This document shows positions 26,000 to 34,697 of a DNA stretch of 64,000 nt, one piece after another. The notes under the pieces were generated by a model that saw only the letters and a program-made list of their open reading frames with translations, made no database searches and had not been told where the DNA came from. This stretch comes from UBA5359 sp002410925 [NCBI: bacterium UBP13_UBA5359] (GTDB lineage Bacteria > UBP13 > UBA5359). The translations under genes and the position numbers were made by a program. The stretch lies in NCBI GenBank assembly GCA_002410925.1, contig DHPR01000004.1, forward strand, positions 1-64,000, in the 5' to 3' direction. Each line of letters opens with the position of its first letter. Position 1 is the stretch's first letter.

Positions 26000-26064
26000 G
26001 ATGCCTCATTGAAAAATCTATTCAAGAGAGGGTACGATGCCTCACGTAAAAATCTACTCGAAGG
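26000..26064 (+). repeat. Imperfect tandem direct repeat upstream of hisI
   Basis: A 29-base unit at 26000-26028 recurs at 26036-26064 with a 36-base period. Both copies keep GATGCCTCA and AAAAATCTA, with about six mismatches. It lies directly upstream of the hisI promoter and may be a pair of regulator binding sites. Only two copies exist, so it is not a CRISPR array. Confidence 0.55.
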
Positions 26065-26071
26065 GAAAAAC

Positions 26072-26100
26072 TTGCGTATATGGTTGGCTGCCGTTATAAT
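26072..26100 (+). promoter_or_regulatory. Promoter of hisI-trp
   Basis: TTGCGT (26072-26077) and TATAAT (26095-26100) are spaced by 17 bases. The ATG of hisI lies nine bases after the -10 element, so the transcript would be leaderless or have only two to four leader bases. The -35 hexamer is identical to that of the L,D-transpeptidase promoter. Confidence 0.7.
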
Positions 26101-26109
26101 AGGTAAGTC

Positions 26110-26484
26110 ATGAGTATTGCAGATCAGTTAAAGTTCGATAAGGATGGCCTCATTCCTGCCATTGCTCAGGATCACCAGACCGGTGAGCTGCTGATGGTTG
26201 CGTATATGAATAAAGAGGCTGTCGAGCGTAGTTTGAGCGACGGACGCGCCTGGTATTGGTCCCGCTCTCGCCGTCAATACTGGTTGAAAGGCGAGAGCTC
26301 AGGCCATTTCCAGCATATAAAGGGCGTTTACGTCGATTGTGATGCCGACGCCCTGCTTCTCAAGGTGGAACAGATTGGAGGCGCCTGCCATACCGGCTTC
26401 CGCTCCTGCTTTTTCCGCCGAGTTGAGGGCGATGAGCTGCGCGAAGTCGGAGATAAGGTCTTCGATCCCCACGAAAAATACTAA
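26110..26484 (+). CDS. hisI: Phosphoribosyl-AMP cyclohydrolase
   Basis: HisI opens the adenine ring of phosphoribosyl-AMP in the third step of histidine synthesis. The 124-residue protein contains AIAQDHQTGELLMVAYMN, WYWSRSRRQYWLKGE, and the metal-binding VDCDADALLLKVEQ and GACHTGFRSCFFR motifs. It is a stand-alone HisI without the HisE domain. No other his gene is nearby. It heads the trp genes instead and probably shares their transcript, joining two pathways that both consume phosphoribosyl pyrophosphate. Confidence 0.94.
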   Translation: MSIADQLKFDKDGLIPAIAQDHQTGELLMVAYMNKEAVERSLSDGRAWYWSRSRRQYWLKGESSGHFQHIKGVYVDCDADALLLKVEQIGGACHTGFRSCFFRRVEGDELREVGDKVFDPHEKY

Positions 26485-26492
26485 GCGATAGA

Positions 26493-26515
26493 TCATCCCC
26501 TCAGAAAGGGGATGA
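26493..26515 (+). promoter_or_regulatory. Hairpin covering the trpE ribosome binding site
   Basis: TCATCCCC (26493-26500) pairs perfectly with GGGGATGA (26508-26515) around a seven-base loop. The paired GGGG is the ribosome binding site of trpE, whose ATG is at 26519. The structure could lower or couple trpE translation. I did not see TRAP-type GAG/TAG repeats or a T-box. Confidence 0.5.
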
Positions 26516-26518
26516 ATT

Positions 26519-28027
26519 ATGTACACACCCGATTTAGCAACCTTTATCAAATTATCCGACCGGGGCAATCTGGTGCCGGTCTGTCATGAAATTCTAGCCG
26601 ATCTGGAAACGCCCGTTTCAGCCTATATGAAGATTGCCGGTGGAGAGGAGCACTCCTTTCTACTGGAGAGTGTTGAGAGAGGGGAGAAGCTGGCCCGGTA
26701 CTCTTTTCTGGGTGCTTCTCCCTTTCTGGTTTTTCGTAGCAGTGGCCAAGAGATAACAATAACCGACCGAGGAAAGCAAACTCAGCGCCGGCTTAAAAAT
26801 GATGAAGAGCCTTTGTCGGTGCTACGGGAGATTCTGGATCGCTACAGCTTTGCAGCACATGAAGCTTTGCCGCCATTTTGCGGCGGGGCAGTGGGCTATA
26901 TCGGCTACGATGCCGTTCGGCATTTTGAATGCCTGTCGCAATCTCCCATAGACGACTTGGGGTTGCCGGAAATCTACTTTATTCTAGCGGATACCATCCT
27001 GATATTTGATCATCTCAGGCATCGAATCAAAATTATTTCCAATGCTTTGATCGAGGGTGATCCCCGGGCTGCTTATACGGCAGCCTGCGCCAGGATAGAA
27101 GCAACTGCAGATAAGCTGCGGCATTCACTGCCGGAGAGGGTGGTTGCTCCTGTTGAAGAAGCTCCTGTTATCTCGGCCTTCGGGCGCGAGGATTTCTGCC
27201 GGGCGGTGGAAAATATCAAAGAGCAGATCGCCGCTGGAGAGGTCTTTCAGGCGGTATTGTCACATCGCATGACAACATCATCACAAGCCGATCCCTTAGA
27301 TGTTTATCGTGCATTGCGCTCTCTGAATCCTTCTCCATATATGTATTACCTTTCTTTTAACGACTTGAAGCTCATAGGATCATCGCCGGAGATACTGGTG
27401 ACGGAAGCAGCCGGAGAGGTAACAACACGGCCCATAGCCGGCACGCGGCGGCGTGGGGCTGATGCTGCGGAGGATGAGCGGCTGTCAAAGGAGCTGCTGG
27501 CCGATGCAAAGGAGAGGGCTGAGCATATTATGCTGGTGGAGCTGGGATGTGACGATCTGAAAGGTATTTGTCGGCCGGGTACGGTGGAGATATCGGAGTT
27601 CATGACCGTTGAGAAATATTCCCATGTAATCCACATTGTTTCCAACGTTCAAGGGAAATTACGGATCGGACTGGATCGTTTTGATGTTTTGCGAGCCTGC
27701 TTTCCAGCCGGAACGGTCAGCGGCGCGCCAAGGGTCAGGGCCATGGAGATAATCAACCGGCTGGAGCCGCATGCCCGTGGCCCGTATGCCGGGGCTATAG
27801 GCTATTTTAGTTTCTCCGGAGCTATGGATACCTGTATCACTATCAGGACTATCATTCGGGAGAACGGCCGATATCATATCCAGGCCGGAGCCGGTATTGT
27901 GGCCGATTCCCGGCCGGAGCATGAATATCAGGAGACGTTGAACAAGGCTATGGCTTTGCTGGAAGCCGTTAGGATGGCTGAAAGAGGAGTAAAAAACCTT
28001 CTGAAGATAGGGGGCTCGGAGCAATGA
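26519..28027 (+). CDS. trpE: Anthranilate synthase component I
   Basis: TrpE makes anthranilate from chorismate with ammonia supplied by a TrpG/PabA glutaminase. The 502-residue protein has the feedback-site region YMKIAGGEEHSFLLESVE, the GGAVGYIGYDAVRHFE segment, and the catalytic core with PSPYMYYL, GSSPEILV, RPIAGTRRRG, HIMLVELG and FPAGTVSGAPRVRAMEII. Length and motifs are normal. It overlaps trpD by four bases (ATGA). No trpG follows, so the glutaminase must be encoded elsewhere. Confidence 0.95.
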   Translation: MYTPDLATFIKLSDRGNLVPVCHEILADLETPVSAYMKIAGGEEHSFLLESVERGEKLARYSFLGASPFLVFRSSGQEITITDRGKQTQRRLKNDEEPLSVLREILDRYSFAAHEALPPFCGGAVGYIGYDAVRHFECLSQSPIDDLGLPEIYFILADTILIFDHLRHRIKIISNALIEGDPRAAYTAACARIEATADKLRHSLPERVVAPVEEAPVISAFGREDFCRAVENIKEQIAAGEVFQAVLSHRMTTSSQADPLDVYRALRSLNPSPYMYYLSFNDLKLIGSSPEILVTEAAGEVTTRPIAGTRRRGADAAEDERLSKELLADAKERAEHIMLVELGCDDLKGICRPGTVEISEFMTVEKYSHVIHIVSNVQGKLRIGLDRFDVLRACFPAGTVSGAPRVRAMEIINRLEPHARGPYAGAIGYFSFSGAMDTCITIRTIIRENGRYHIQAGAGIVADSRPEHEYQETLNKAMALLEAVRMAERGVKNLLKIGGSEQ

Positions 28028-29037
28028 TCAGGAAGGCTATCAGGGATATAACAGAGGGCAGGCAGCTTTCTGAAAGCGATGCAGAGTTAGTTATGACAGA
28101 GATCATGGCGGGAGAGGCCACGCCGGCGCAGATCGGCAGTTTATTGACGGGGCTGCGTCTGAGAGGTGAAACGGTAAAGGAAGTTACCGGTTTTGTACGG
28201 GCAATGCGGCGTTGTGCCGTGCCCTTCTTCACTTCTCGTTCCGTTATCGATACTTGCGGCACAGGCGGAGATATGTCCGGCACCTTCAACGTTTCCACTG
28301 TGGCTGCCTTTGTAGCGTCCGGAGCGGGGCTGGCGGTAGCCAAACATGGTAATCGCTCTGTTAGCAGCCAGTGCGGCAGCGCCGATGTTCTGGAAGCTAT
28401 GGGTGTTGACATTGCTCTTCTTCCAGAGAGAGCTTCGGTCTGTCTGGAGCAGACAGGGTTTACCTTTCTCTTTGCACAGCGTTACCATCCGGCTATGAAA
28501 CATGCTGCCGCTCCTCGGCGTGAATTGGGCATTCGTACGGCTTTCAATATTATGGGACCGCTGGCCAATCCAGCCGGAGCTGTAGCTCAGGTGGTGGGTG
28601 TTTATGCGCCGGAGCTGACCGAATTTGCCGCCAGTATACTGGCTAATCTGGGGACAGAGCGTGCTTTGGTGGTACATGGTGAGCCCAGGCTGGATGAGAT
28701 ATCCATCTGTGGTTCTACCAGAGTAACGGAACTGTGCGGCGGGAGGATCAGAACCTACATGATAACCCCGGAGGATTTCGGTTTGAAACGGCTGAAGCCG
28801 AAAGATATAAGAGGTGGAAACGCCGCCGTCAATGCCGCCATCGCTCTCTCTGTTTTGGCGGGGGAGACAGGACCGGCTCGTGATTTGACACTGCTCAATG
28901 CCGGAGCCGCTCTCTACGTGGGAGGAACGGTCGGTGATCTGCGTGAGGGAGTCAAGCTGGCTGCGGAGATCATAGACCGGGGATTGGCTATGGCCTGTCT
29001 GGAGAAGGTAAGGAGGGTGTCGAATGAATTGCCTTAA
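28024..29037 (+). CDS. trpD: Anthranilate phosphoribosyltransferase
   Basis: TrpD joins phosphoribosyl pyrophosphate to anthranilate. The 337-residue protein has DTCGTGGDMSGTFNVST (PRPP-binding), AKHGNRSVSSQCGSADVLEA, HPAMKHAAAPRRELGIRT, FNIMGPLANPAG and VHGEPRLDEIS, all in order. There is no fused glutaminase domain. It overlaps trpE and trpC. Confidence 0.95.
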   Translation: MIRKAIRDITEGRQLSESDAELVMTEIMAGEATPAQIGSLLTGLRLRGETVKEVTGFVRAMRRCAVPFFTSRSVIDTCGTGGDMSGTFNVSTVAAFVASGAGLAVAKHGNRSVSSQCGSADVLEAMGVDIALLPERASVCLEQTGFTFLFAQRYHPAMKHAAAPRRELGIRTAFNIMGPLANPAGAVAQVVGVYAPELTEFAASILANLGTERALVVHGEPRLDEISICGSTRVTELCGGRIRTYMITPEDFGLKRLKPKDIRGGNAAVNAAIALSVLAGETGPARDLTLLNAGAALYVGGTVGDLREGVKLAAEIIDRGLAMACLEKVRRVSNELP

Positions 29038-29944
29038 CGAAGACACATGTCTACGTTTACAAGCTACGGCACGGCAAGCCCGCCTGCGCTCTACGAGCTA
29101 CGATGCGGCAAGCAAAAAGGGAACTGCCTTTGAGGGGGGGTTTCTGAATACTATGCGCAAATTGAAAGAGAGTGAAATCGCCGAACGCTGTCGGCGATAT
29201 TCACTGGCTGAACTCAGAGCTGCCTGTAGAGATCTGGCGCCCAGCCGCGACTTTGCCGGTGCCTTGAGCTGTCCGGGCATCTCCGTAATCGCTGAGCTCA
29301 AGTATGCCTCACCCTCGAAGGGCAGAATAAGCAGCAAGCCGGTCCCGGAAGAGGTGGCTAAAAGTTATGAGCTAGGCGGAGCGGCGGCCATCTCTATCCT
29401 GACAGAGGAGAAGTATTTTTGCGGCAATACGGCTTATTTGGGCAGGGTTCGTGCCGTTGTGAATCTGCCCCTGCTGCGCAAGGATTTCATTATAGATCCT
29501 TATCAGGTTTACGAGAGCCGGCTGGCCGGGGCCGATGCCTTGCTGCTTATCAAGGCCATGCTGAGTGTCGGGCAACTCTCTGATTTGGTCGGGTTGGCAG
29601 CAGAATTGGGGCTGGCAGCCCTGACGGAGGTGCACGATGAGGCTGAGATGGAAGAGGCGCTATCGGCCGATGCCCGGCTGATCGGTATCAACAACCGAGA
29701 TTTATCTACTCTGTCAGTGGATACCGGCAAGGCGATAAAGCTGGCCGGGCATTACCGGGAGAAGAAAGATGACAAGGGCCTGCTTCTGGTAGCTGAGAGC
29801 GGCTATTTCAGGCATGAAGATATAGCCCCTCTGCCACAGCAGGGCATTGATGCCGTGCTGGTAGGAGAGGCCCTGATGCGAGCTGAAGATCAAAGAGCTG
29901 CTGTTAAAAATTTGCTGAGAGGCAAACTGAATGACCAGAGTTAA
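29024..29944 (+). CDS. trpC: Indole-3-glycerol-phosphate synthase
   Basis: TrpC closes the indole ring. The TIM-barrel signatures are ISVIAELKYASPSKG (substrate-binding Lys and catalytic Glu region), LLRKDFIIDPYQV, ADALLLIKAML, LTEVHDEAEM, GINNRDLSTL and AESGYF. The ATG at 29024 has a strong AGGAGGG six bases before it, but the first 43 residues are an unusual extension. Family homology begins near the internal ATG at 29153 (MRKLKESEI). The extension may be real or a start shifted by the upstream overlap. Confidence 0.93.
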   Translation: MNCLNEDTCLRLQATARQARLRSTSYDAASKKGTAFEGGFLNTMRKLKESEIAERCRRYSLAELRAACRDLAPSRDFAGALSCPGISVIAELKYASPSKGRISSKPVPEEVAKSYELGGAAAISILTEEKYFCGNTAYLGRVRAVVNLPLLRKDFIIDPYQVYESRLAGADALLLIKAMLSVGQLSDLVGLAAELGLAALTEVHDEAEMEEALSADARLIGINNRDLSTLSVDTGKAIKLAGHYREKKDDKGLLLVAESGYFRHEDIAPLPQQGIDAVLVGEALMRAEDQRAAVKNLLRGKLNDQS

Positions 29945-30557
29945 AATCTGTGGCATAACCAATATCGACGATGCTCTGTCAGCCGTCACGGCCGGCGCCG
30001 ATGCTTTGGGATTTGTTTTTGCTGCAAGCTCCAGGCAGGTAAGCGTGAAAAAAGCAGTGGGGATAATATCCGCTCTGCCGCCGTTGGTGACGGCGGTGGG
30101 AGTCTTTGTGGATGCCTCGGCAGGGGAGATCAGGCGCACCGCCTCTGCTTGCGGTTTGAGCGCCGTACAGCTGCACGGCAATGAAAGTCCGGCCCTTTGC
30201 CGGGAGCTGTCTCCGCTACGGGTGATCAAGGCCTTCCGGATAGCTATGGAAGAGGATCTACGGCCGTTGGCCGAATATACAGAATGCGCTCATCTGTTGG
30301 ACAGCCGGGTAGCCGGCCTGGCCGGCGGCAGTGGAGAGAGATTCGACTGGAGTCTGGCCGCAAGTGCCGCCGCTATAAGCCCTTGCCTTATCCTGGCCGG
30401 AGGGCTTACCCCGGATAATGTATCCGGGGCTGTAGCCGTCGTCAATCCCTGGGGTGTGGATGTCAGCAGCGGAGTGGAGAGCAGCCCCGGAGTTAAGGAT
30501 GTGGAATTGATGATAAAGTTTGTTGCAGAGGTTAAGAATATAGCTGCTAACAAGTAA
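29931..30557 (+). CDS. trpF: Phosphoribosylanthranilate isomerase
   Basis: TrpF performs the Amadori rearrangement between TrpD and TrpC. The 208-residue barrel begins VKICGITNIDDA (catalytic Cys), continues with GADALGFVFAASSRQ, VGVFVDAS, VQLHGNES, and ends with LAGGLTPDNV and GVDVSSGVESSPGVKD. It overlaps the trpC end by 14 bases. It is a single-function protein here, separate from trpC. Confidence 0.95.
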   Translation: MTRVKICGITNIDDALSAVTAGADALGFVFAASSRQVSVKKAVGIISALPPLVTAVGVFVDASAGEIRRTASACGLSAVQLHGNESPALCRELSPLRVIKAFRIAMEEDLRPLAEYTECAHLLDSRVAGLAGGSGERFDWSLAASAAAISPCLILAGGLTPDNVSGAVAVVNPWGVDVSSGVESSPGVKDVELMIKFVAEVKNIAANK

Positions 30558-30579
30558 ATAACAAGGAGGAAAAATAAAG

Positions 30580-31764
30580 GTGTCTACCCGACAAGAATGG
30601 CATTTTGGAGAATTCGGCGGACGCTATGTGCCTGAGACATTGATGCCGGCCCTGGAAGAGCTGGCTGAAGAGTATACCCGGGCTCAGGCTGATCCCGCCT
30701 TTATAGAGGAACTGGACTACTACCTGCGTCAATACGTCGGCCGGCCTACCCCACTTTATCAGGCCAAGCGCCTGACGGAGATGCTGGGCGGGGCCCGTAT
30801 ATATCTGAAGCGGGAGGACCTCTGTCATACCGGATCGCATAAGCTAAACAATACTATGGGGCAGGTGCTGCTGGCCAGGCGTATGGGTAAGCCCAGAGTG
30901 ATAGCTGAGACAGGTGCAGGGCAGCATGGCGTAGCTGCGGCTACCGTGGCCGCTCTCTTCGGCCTGGAATGCCATGTCTATATGGGAGCCGAGGATATGA
31001 GACGCCAGGCTCTTAATGTCTATCGCATGCGCCTGCTGGGCGCCAGAGTCATAGGCGTGGAATCCGGCAGCCGCACCTTGAAAGAGGCCACCAGCGAAGC
31101 TATGCGGGATTGGGCTGCTACGGTGGAGCATACTCATTATATTATCGGCTCTGTGGTCGGCCCTCATCCCTATCCGACTATGGTCAGGGATTTTCAGGCT
31201 GTTATCGGTCGTGAGGTGGAGCGTGATATGCTGCAGCAAGAGGGACGCCTGCCTGATTATCTGGTAGCCTGTGTTGGTGGCGGCAGCAATGCCATGGGCC
31301 TTTTTCATCAGTTTGTGAATAAAGGGCCCCGGCTGATAGGCGTGGAAGCCGGAGGCCTGGGTCTGAGCGGCGATAAACACTCTGCTTCTATCAACGCCGG
31401 CAGCCCCGGCATCCTGCATGGCGCACGTAGCTTTATCATTCAGGATGATCAGGGACAGGTACTGCCGACACACTCTGTTTCGGCCGGCCTGGATTATCCT
31501 GGAGTGGGGCCGGAGCATGCCTGGCTTAAAGATACCGGGCGGGCAGAGTATATCACTGCCACCGATGCCGAAGCGTTGGAGGCCTTTCATCTGTTGGCCG
31601 AATATGAAGGTATAATTCCCGCCCTGGAGAGTTCGCATGCCGTGGCTGGTGCCGTACGACTGGCACCCTGCCTGGAACGTGATACGCTGATGGTTGTGAA
31701 TATCTCCGGCCGTGGCGATAAGGATGTCAATGAAATTGCTGAAGCGGAGGGAGTAGCTTTATGA
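30580..31764 (+). CDS. trpB: Tryptophan synthase beta subunit
   Basis: TrpB condenses indole and serine with pyridoxal phosphate. The 394-residue protein has [17 protein letters not shown] at the N-terminus, [19 protein letters not shown] (PLP Lys), [23 protein letters not shown] (phosphate loop) and SGRGDKD near the end. This is the standard TrpB1 class that partners TrpA. GTG start behind AAGGAGG. It overlaps trpA by four bases. Confidence 0.96.
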   Translation: MSTRQEWHFGEFGGRYVPETLMPALEELAEEYTRAQADPAFIEELDYYLRQYVGRPTPLYQAKRLTEMLGGARIYLKREDLCHTGSHKLNNTMGQVLLARRMGKPRVIAETGAGQHGVAAATVAALFGLECHVYMGAEDMRRQALNVYRMRLLGARVIGVESGSRTLKEATSEAMRDWAATVEHTHYIIGSVVGPHPYPTMVRDFQAVIGREVERDMLQQEGRLPDYLVACVGGGSNAMGLFHQFVNKGPRLIGVEAGGLGLSGDKHSASINAGSPGILHGARSFIIQDDQGQVLPTHSVSAGLDYPGVGPEHAWLKDTGRAEYITATDAEALEAFHLLAEYEGIIPALESSHAVAGAVRLAPCLERDTLMVVNISGRGDKDVNEIAEAEGVAL

Positions 31765-32558
31765 GCCGGATAGCAGAGAGTTTTAAAGAGCTTAAGGAGC
31801 GTAATGAAGCGGCTTTGATACCCTTTGTTACCGCCGGGTACCCCGATTTGCAGCAGAGCCTCAGGGTAATCCTGGCTCTGGCAGAAGCTGGAGCCGATAT
31901 CATTGAGCTGGGGATACCGTATTCCGATCCCGTGGCTGACGGACCGGTCATCCAGAGAGCCTCGCAGCAGGCCCGAGCCGCCGGCATGGATCTGGAGACC
32001 TTCTTCAGCCTGGTAGCGGGAGTCAGGCAGAAGACCCGCGTGCCCCTGGTGGCTATGACTTATTACAATCCCGTCTTCGTTTACGGGCAGAAGCGTTTTG
32101 CCGATAACTGCCGGCAGAACGGCATAGATGGCGTTATTATTTCCGATCTGCCGCCGGAAGAGGGGAGGGATTGGCTGAAGATTGCCGTCGCTGCCGGCCT
32201 TGACACTATTCTGCTGGCCGCTCCTACCAGCACGGAAGAGAGGATCAGAAGGGTTATTGACAGTACCTCAGGCTTCATCTATTGTGTCTCCCGGCCGGGT
32301 GTGACCGGTGCTGATCAGGCTCTCTCCACCTCACTGCGCCCTCGGCTGGAGCGGATGCGGGCTATAACCGATAAACCGCTCTGCGTAGGCTTCGGCCTCT
32401 CCACGCCCGAGCATATTCGTCAGGTGGCCGTGCTGGCCGACGGCGCCGTGATAGGCAGTGCTCTGGTACGTCTGATAGCAGATAATGCCGTTGCGCCCGA
32501 TCTGCTTGACAGGGTAAGAGACTTTACGGCGATGCTGAAGCAGGCAACGATACGGTAG
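31761..32558 (+). CDS. trpA: Tryptophan synthase alpha subunit
   Basis: TrpA releases indole from indole-glycerol phosphate and passes it to TrpB. The 265-residue barrel has [31 protein letters not shown] (catalytic Glu and Asp), [37 protein letters not shown] and [11 protein letters not shown]. It is the last gene of the trp operon. No classic terminator follows at once; a hairpin with a T run occurs 300 bases downstream. Confidence 0.96.
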   Translation: MSRIAESFKELKERNEAALIPFVTAGYPDLQQSLRVILALAEAGADIIELGIPYSDPVADGPVIQRASQQARAAGMDLETFFSLVAGVRQKTRVPLVAMTYYNPVFVYGQKRFADNCRQNGIDGVIISDLPPEEGRDWLKIAVAAGLDTILLAAPTSTEERIRRVIDSTSGFIYCVSRPGVTGADQALSTSLRPRLERMRAITDKPLCVGFGLSTPEHIRQVAVLADGAVIGSALVRLIADNAVAPDLLDRVRDFTAMLKQATIR

Positions 32559-32773
32559 GATTCACCCTTTTGTCGGCGACATGGCCATCTTGGCTCACTG
32601 CCGGAGGCGCTGTGGCTCTCTGGTATAACCCGCTGCCGGAGAGGATCCATCATACCTAGCCCTATGGAGGCTGGTATACTGGTATAGATGTACTGCAGTT
32701 CGATCAACCTGATCTGCACGGAAGATGCTTACGGCGGCATAATGAGGGGTCTGAGGGCGATGAATCCTTCCTT

Positions 32774-32911
32774 GCAGGCGGCCTCAAGCTACTTGTAAAG
32801 ATAGGAATTAAAGACTCTCATTATTTTTCAAGGCGCTTCAAAAGGCAGGAAGGTATCTCTCCTGACCAGTACAGGAGGCTTTTTTATCGCACTTATGAAA
32901 ATAGTATCTGA
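32774..32911 (+). pseudogene. Remnant of an AraC-family regulator (C-terminal HTH)
   Basis: The plus-strand frame ending at the TGA at 32909-32911 reads KIGIKDSHYFSRRFKRQEG followed by ISPDQYRRLF, which is the second helix-turn-helix signature of AraC/XylS proteins. No start codon or N-terminal part is left. The 200 bases upstream, back to trpA, show nothing coding. It is the tail of a decayed regulator gene. Confidence 0.6.
32859..32885 (+). terminator. Putative terminator after the trp operon
   Basis: CTCCTG (32859-32864) pairs with CAGGAG (32872-32877) around a seven-base loop, followed by GCTTTTTTA. It lies inside the AraC-family remnant, so the hairpin may be accidental, but it fits the form of an intrinsic terminator for the plus strand. 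Confidence 0.5.
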
Positions 32912-32941
32912 GGGAAGTAAAACCTGGCCCGCTGATTCCTG

Positions 32942-32978
32942 ATCTTTCTTATTTCTTGAGTAATGGGTTGCCGGATTC
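32942..32978 (-). pseudogene. Duplicated 3' end of nagB (remnant)
   Basis: These 37 bases match 34698-34734, the end of intact nagB, with only three mismatches. Read on the minus strand they encode the same type of C-terminus (EESGNPLLKK then TAA). Weaker similarity continues downstream on the minus strand for about 30 bases. The two copies flank the ABC-2 exporter genes in the same orientation. Confidence 0.7.
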
Positions 32979-33057
32979 CTCTGCTGTTCTGCTGACAGAA
33001 CAGCCTGAAGGAGGAAGCGGCTTGCCGGGAGGCAATGAGACGGGTATAAGGAAGATT

Positions 33058-33879
33058 TTACGTTGCTACTCTTGGATAAAGCTTAATCCCTATGGCGGTC
33101 AGGAGAATGGTTATGCCTGCAAGCACGACTATATCCATACCTAAACCGTAATGGCTTACTCCCTGGGACAGCATCAGGCTGCGTAAAGCATCTACTTCGT
33201 AGGTTAGCGGATTACCTTTGGCGATAATCTGCAACCAGCGCGGCATCAGGGAGATAGGATAGATGGCATTGCTGGCAAAGAAGAGGGGCATGGTCATGAT
33301 CTGGCCGATGCCCATAAAGCGCTCTCGCGTTTTGACAATGCAGGCGATGATCAGGGAGAAGGTGGCAAAGCAGGCAGCTCCCAACATCACTACCGCCACC
33401 ACGCCCAGCAAAGCCGGCAGATGCCAGTTGATATTAACGCCGATAATGGTTGCCAGAATGTAAATAATGATCACCTGTGACAAGGCACGTATACCGGCAG
33501 AGAGCGCTTTGCCCAGCACCAGGGCTGAGCGCGGCGCCGGACTGACCAGAAACTTATGCACGATGCCGAGGTCCCGCTCCCAGATGACGGCGATGCCGTA
33601 GAAGATGGCGATGAAGAGCACACTCTGTGCCAGTATCCCTGGAGCGATGAAATCCCGGTAATGCGAGATGCCGGTGCCGCTCATTCTGCCGAAGACCTGG
33701 CCGAAGATCAGCAGCCAGAGCGCTGGTTGCACGGCTCGGAAGAAGAGCTCGGTGGGATCGTGCCGGAGCTTCCGTAACTCCAGTTCGGCGATAGCCAGTG
33801 TTTTATAGAGAACGCTTGTCAAAGTTGCCAGCGGATTATCCCAGCCGGCGGGTGATGCGGCGCATTCTCGATGCTTCAC
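33058..33879 (-). CDS. ABC-2 type export permease (DrrB-like)
   Basis: This 273-residue membrane protein has six predicted hydrophobic segments and the ABC-2 pattern: DPTELFFRAVQPALWLLIFG near the N-terminus, FLVSPAPRSALVLGKAL, and FASNAIYPISLMPRWLQ before the last helices. It works with the ATPase encoded just upstream to export a lipid, drug or peptide. The GTG at 33879 has AAGGAGG at ideal spacing. The open frame reaches 33951, but that extension lies inside the ATPase gene. The true overlap is 44 bases. Confidence 0.85.
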   Translation of the reverse strand: MKHRECAASPAGWDNPLATLTSVLYKTLAIAELELRKLRHDPTELFFRAVQPALWLLIFGQVFGRMSGTGISHYRDFIAPGILAQSVLFIAIFYGIAVIWERDLGIVHKFLVSPAPRSALVLGKALSAGIRALSQVIIIYILATIIGVNINWHLPALLGVVAVVMLGAACFATFSLIIACIVKTRERFMGIGQIMTMPLFFASNAIYPISLMPRWLQIIAKGNPLTYEVDALRSLMLSQGVSHYGLGMDIVVLAGITILLTAIGIKLYPRVAT

Positions 33880-34633
33880 GGAAGCCTCCTTCCTTCTCCA
33901 AGGGGCCCCCTGCGTAGTAGACAAAGACATCATCCAGAGTAGCTTCGGCAAGAGGCAACGAAAGTTTCAATTCATCGGGGGAGCCCACGGCCCGGACGGT
34001 GCCGCGATGCAAGATGGCTATGCGGTCACAGAGGCTGTCGGCCTCTTCCATAGAATGCGTGGTCAGAAAGATAGTGGTGTCGTATTCGCAGCATAACTGC
34101 GTGATATGATTCCAGACCAGATGTCGTGCCACCGGATCCAGGCCGACGGTAGGCTCATCCAAAAAGAGCACTCGTGGCCGGTGCAACAGCGACTGGGCTA
34201 TCTCCAAGCGGCGGATCATGCCGCCGGAGTAGGTGCTTACCAGTTGATCGGCGGCATCGGCCAACCCCATAAACGCCAGGGCGGATTTGATACGCTCTTG
34301 ACGCTGGCGGCGGGGAATATCGTAAAGCTTGGCAAAGATCAGCAGGTTTTCGTAGCCGGTCAGCATACCATCGGCAGAGAGAAGCTGCGGCACATAGCCG
34401 ATTAGGCGGCGCACCGCTCCGGACTGGCGAACGATATCACAGTTCGCAATCCTGGCTGTCCCCGATGTCGGCGGCAGCAGGGTGGTCAGCATTTTGATGA
34501 CCGTACTTTTGCCGGCTCCGTTAGGACCCAGCAGGCCGAATATCTCGCCGCCGGCCACGGTAACGGAGAAGCTGTCCACGGCGGTAAAGTGGCCGAACCG
34601 TTTGGTAAGATTCTGTGCTTCCAGAATATCCAT
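33836..34633 (-). CDS. ABC transporter ATPase (DrrA-like exporter)
   Basis: This 265-residue nucleotide-binding protein has Walker [10 protein letters not shown] near residues 36-44, a Q-loop YVPQ, the signature [13 protein letters not shown] (slightly changed from LSGGQ), Walker [14 protein letters not shown] and the switch His in LTTHSMEEA. The C-terminal extension is typical of drug-export ATPases. AAAGGA precedes the ATG. It forms a two-gene operon with the permease. Substrate unknown. Confidence 0.9.
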   Translation of the reverse strand: MDILEAQNLTKRFGHFTAVDSFSVTVAGGEIFGLLGPNGAGKSTVIKMLTTLLPPTSGTARIANCDIVRQSGAVRRLIGYVPQLLSADGMLTGYENLLIFAKLYDIPRRQRQERIKSALAFMGLADAADQLVSTYSGGMIRRLEIAQSLLHRPRVLFLDEPTVGLDPVARHLVWNHITQLCCEYDTTIFLTTHSMEEADSLCDRIAILHRGTVRAVGSPDELKLSLPLAEATLDDVFVYYAGGPLEKEGGFREASRMRRITRRLG

Positions 34634-34697
34634 GACATTCCTTTCCCAGTTGCTATGAAGTTTAACATAGGGAAAAGGGGGCGGCCGATAATCCCTA

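Noticed and set aside
26000-26064. Two-unit direct repeat as a minimal CRISPR array
   Set aside because: The units are 29 bases with only seven bases between them and several mismatches, which does not leave a spacer.
26484-26519. T-box or TRAP site controlling trpE
   Set aside because: The gap has only 34 bases, no T-box sequence and no series of GAG/TAG triplets.
28141-29046. Long antisense open frame opposite trpD
   Set aside because: It mirrors the conserved trpD coding sequence and shows no protein features of its own.
30844-31638. Antisense frame opposite trpB
   Set aside because: It is a shadow of trpB codon structure, with no start signal.
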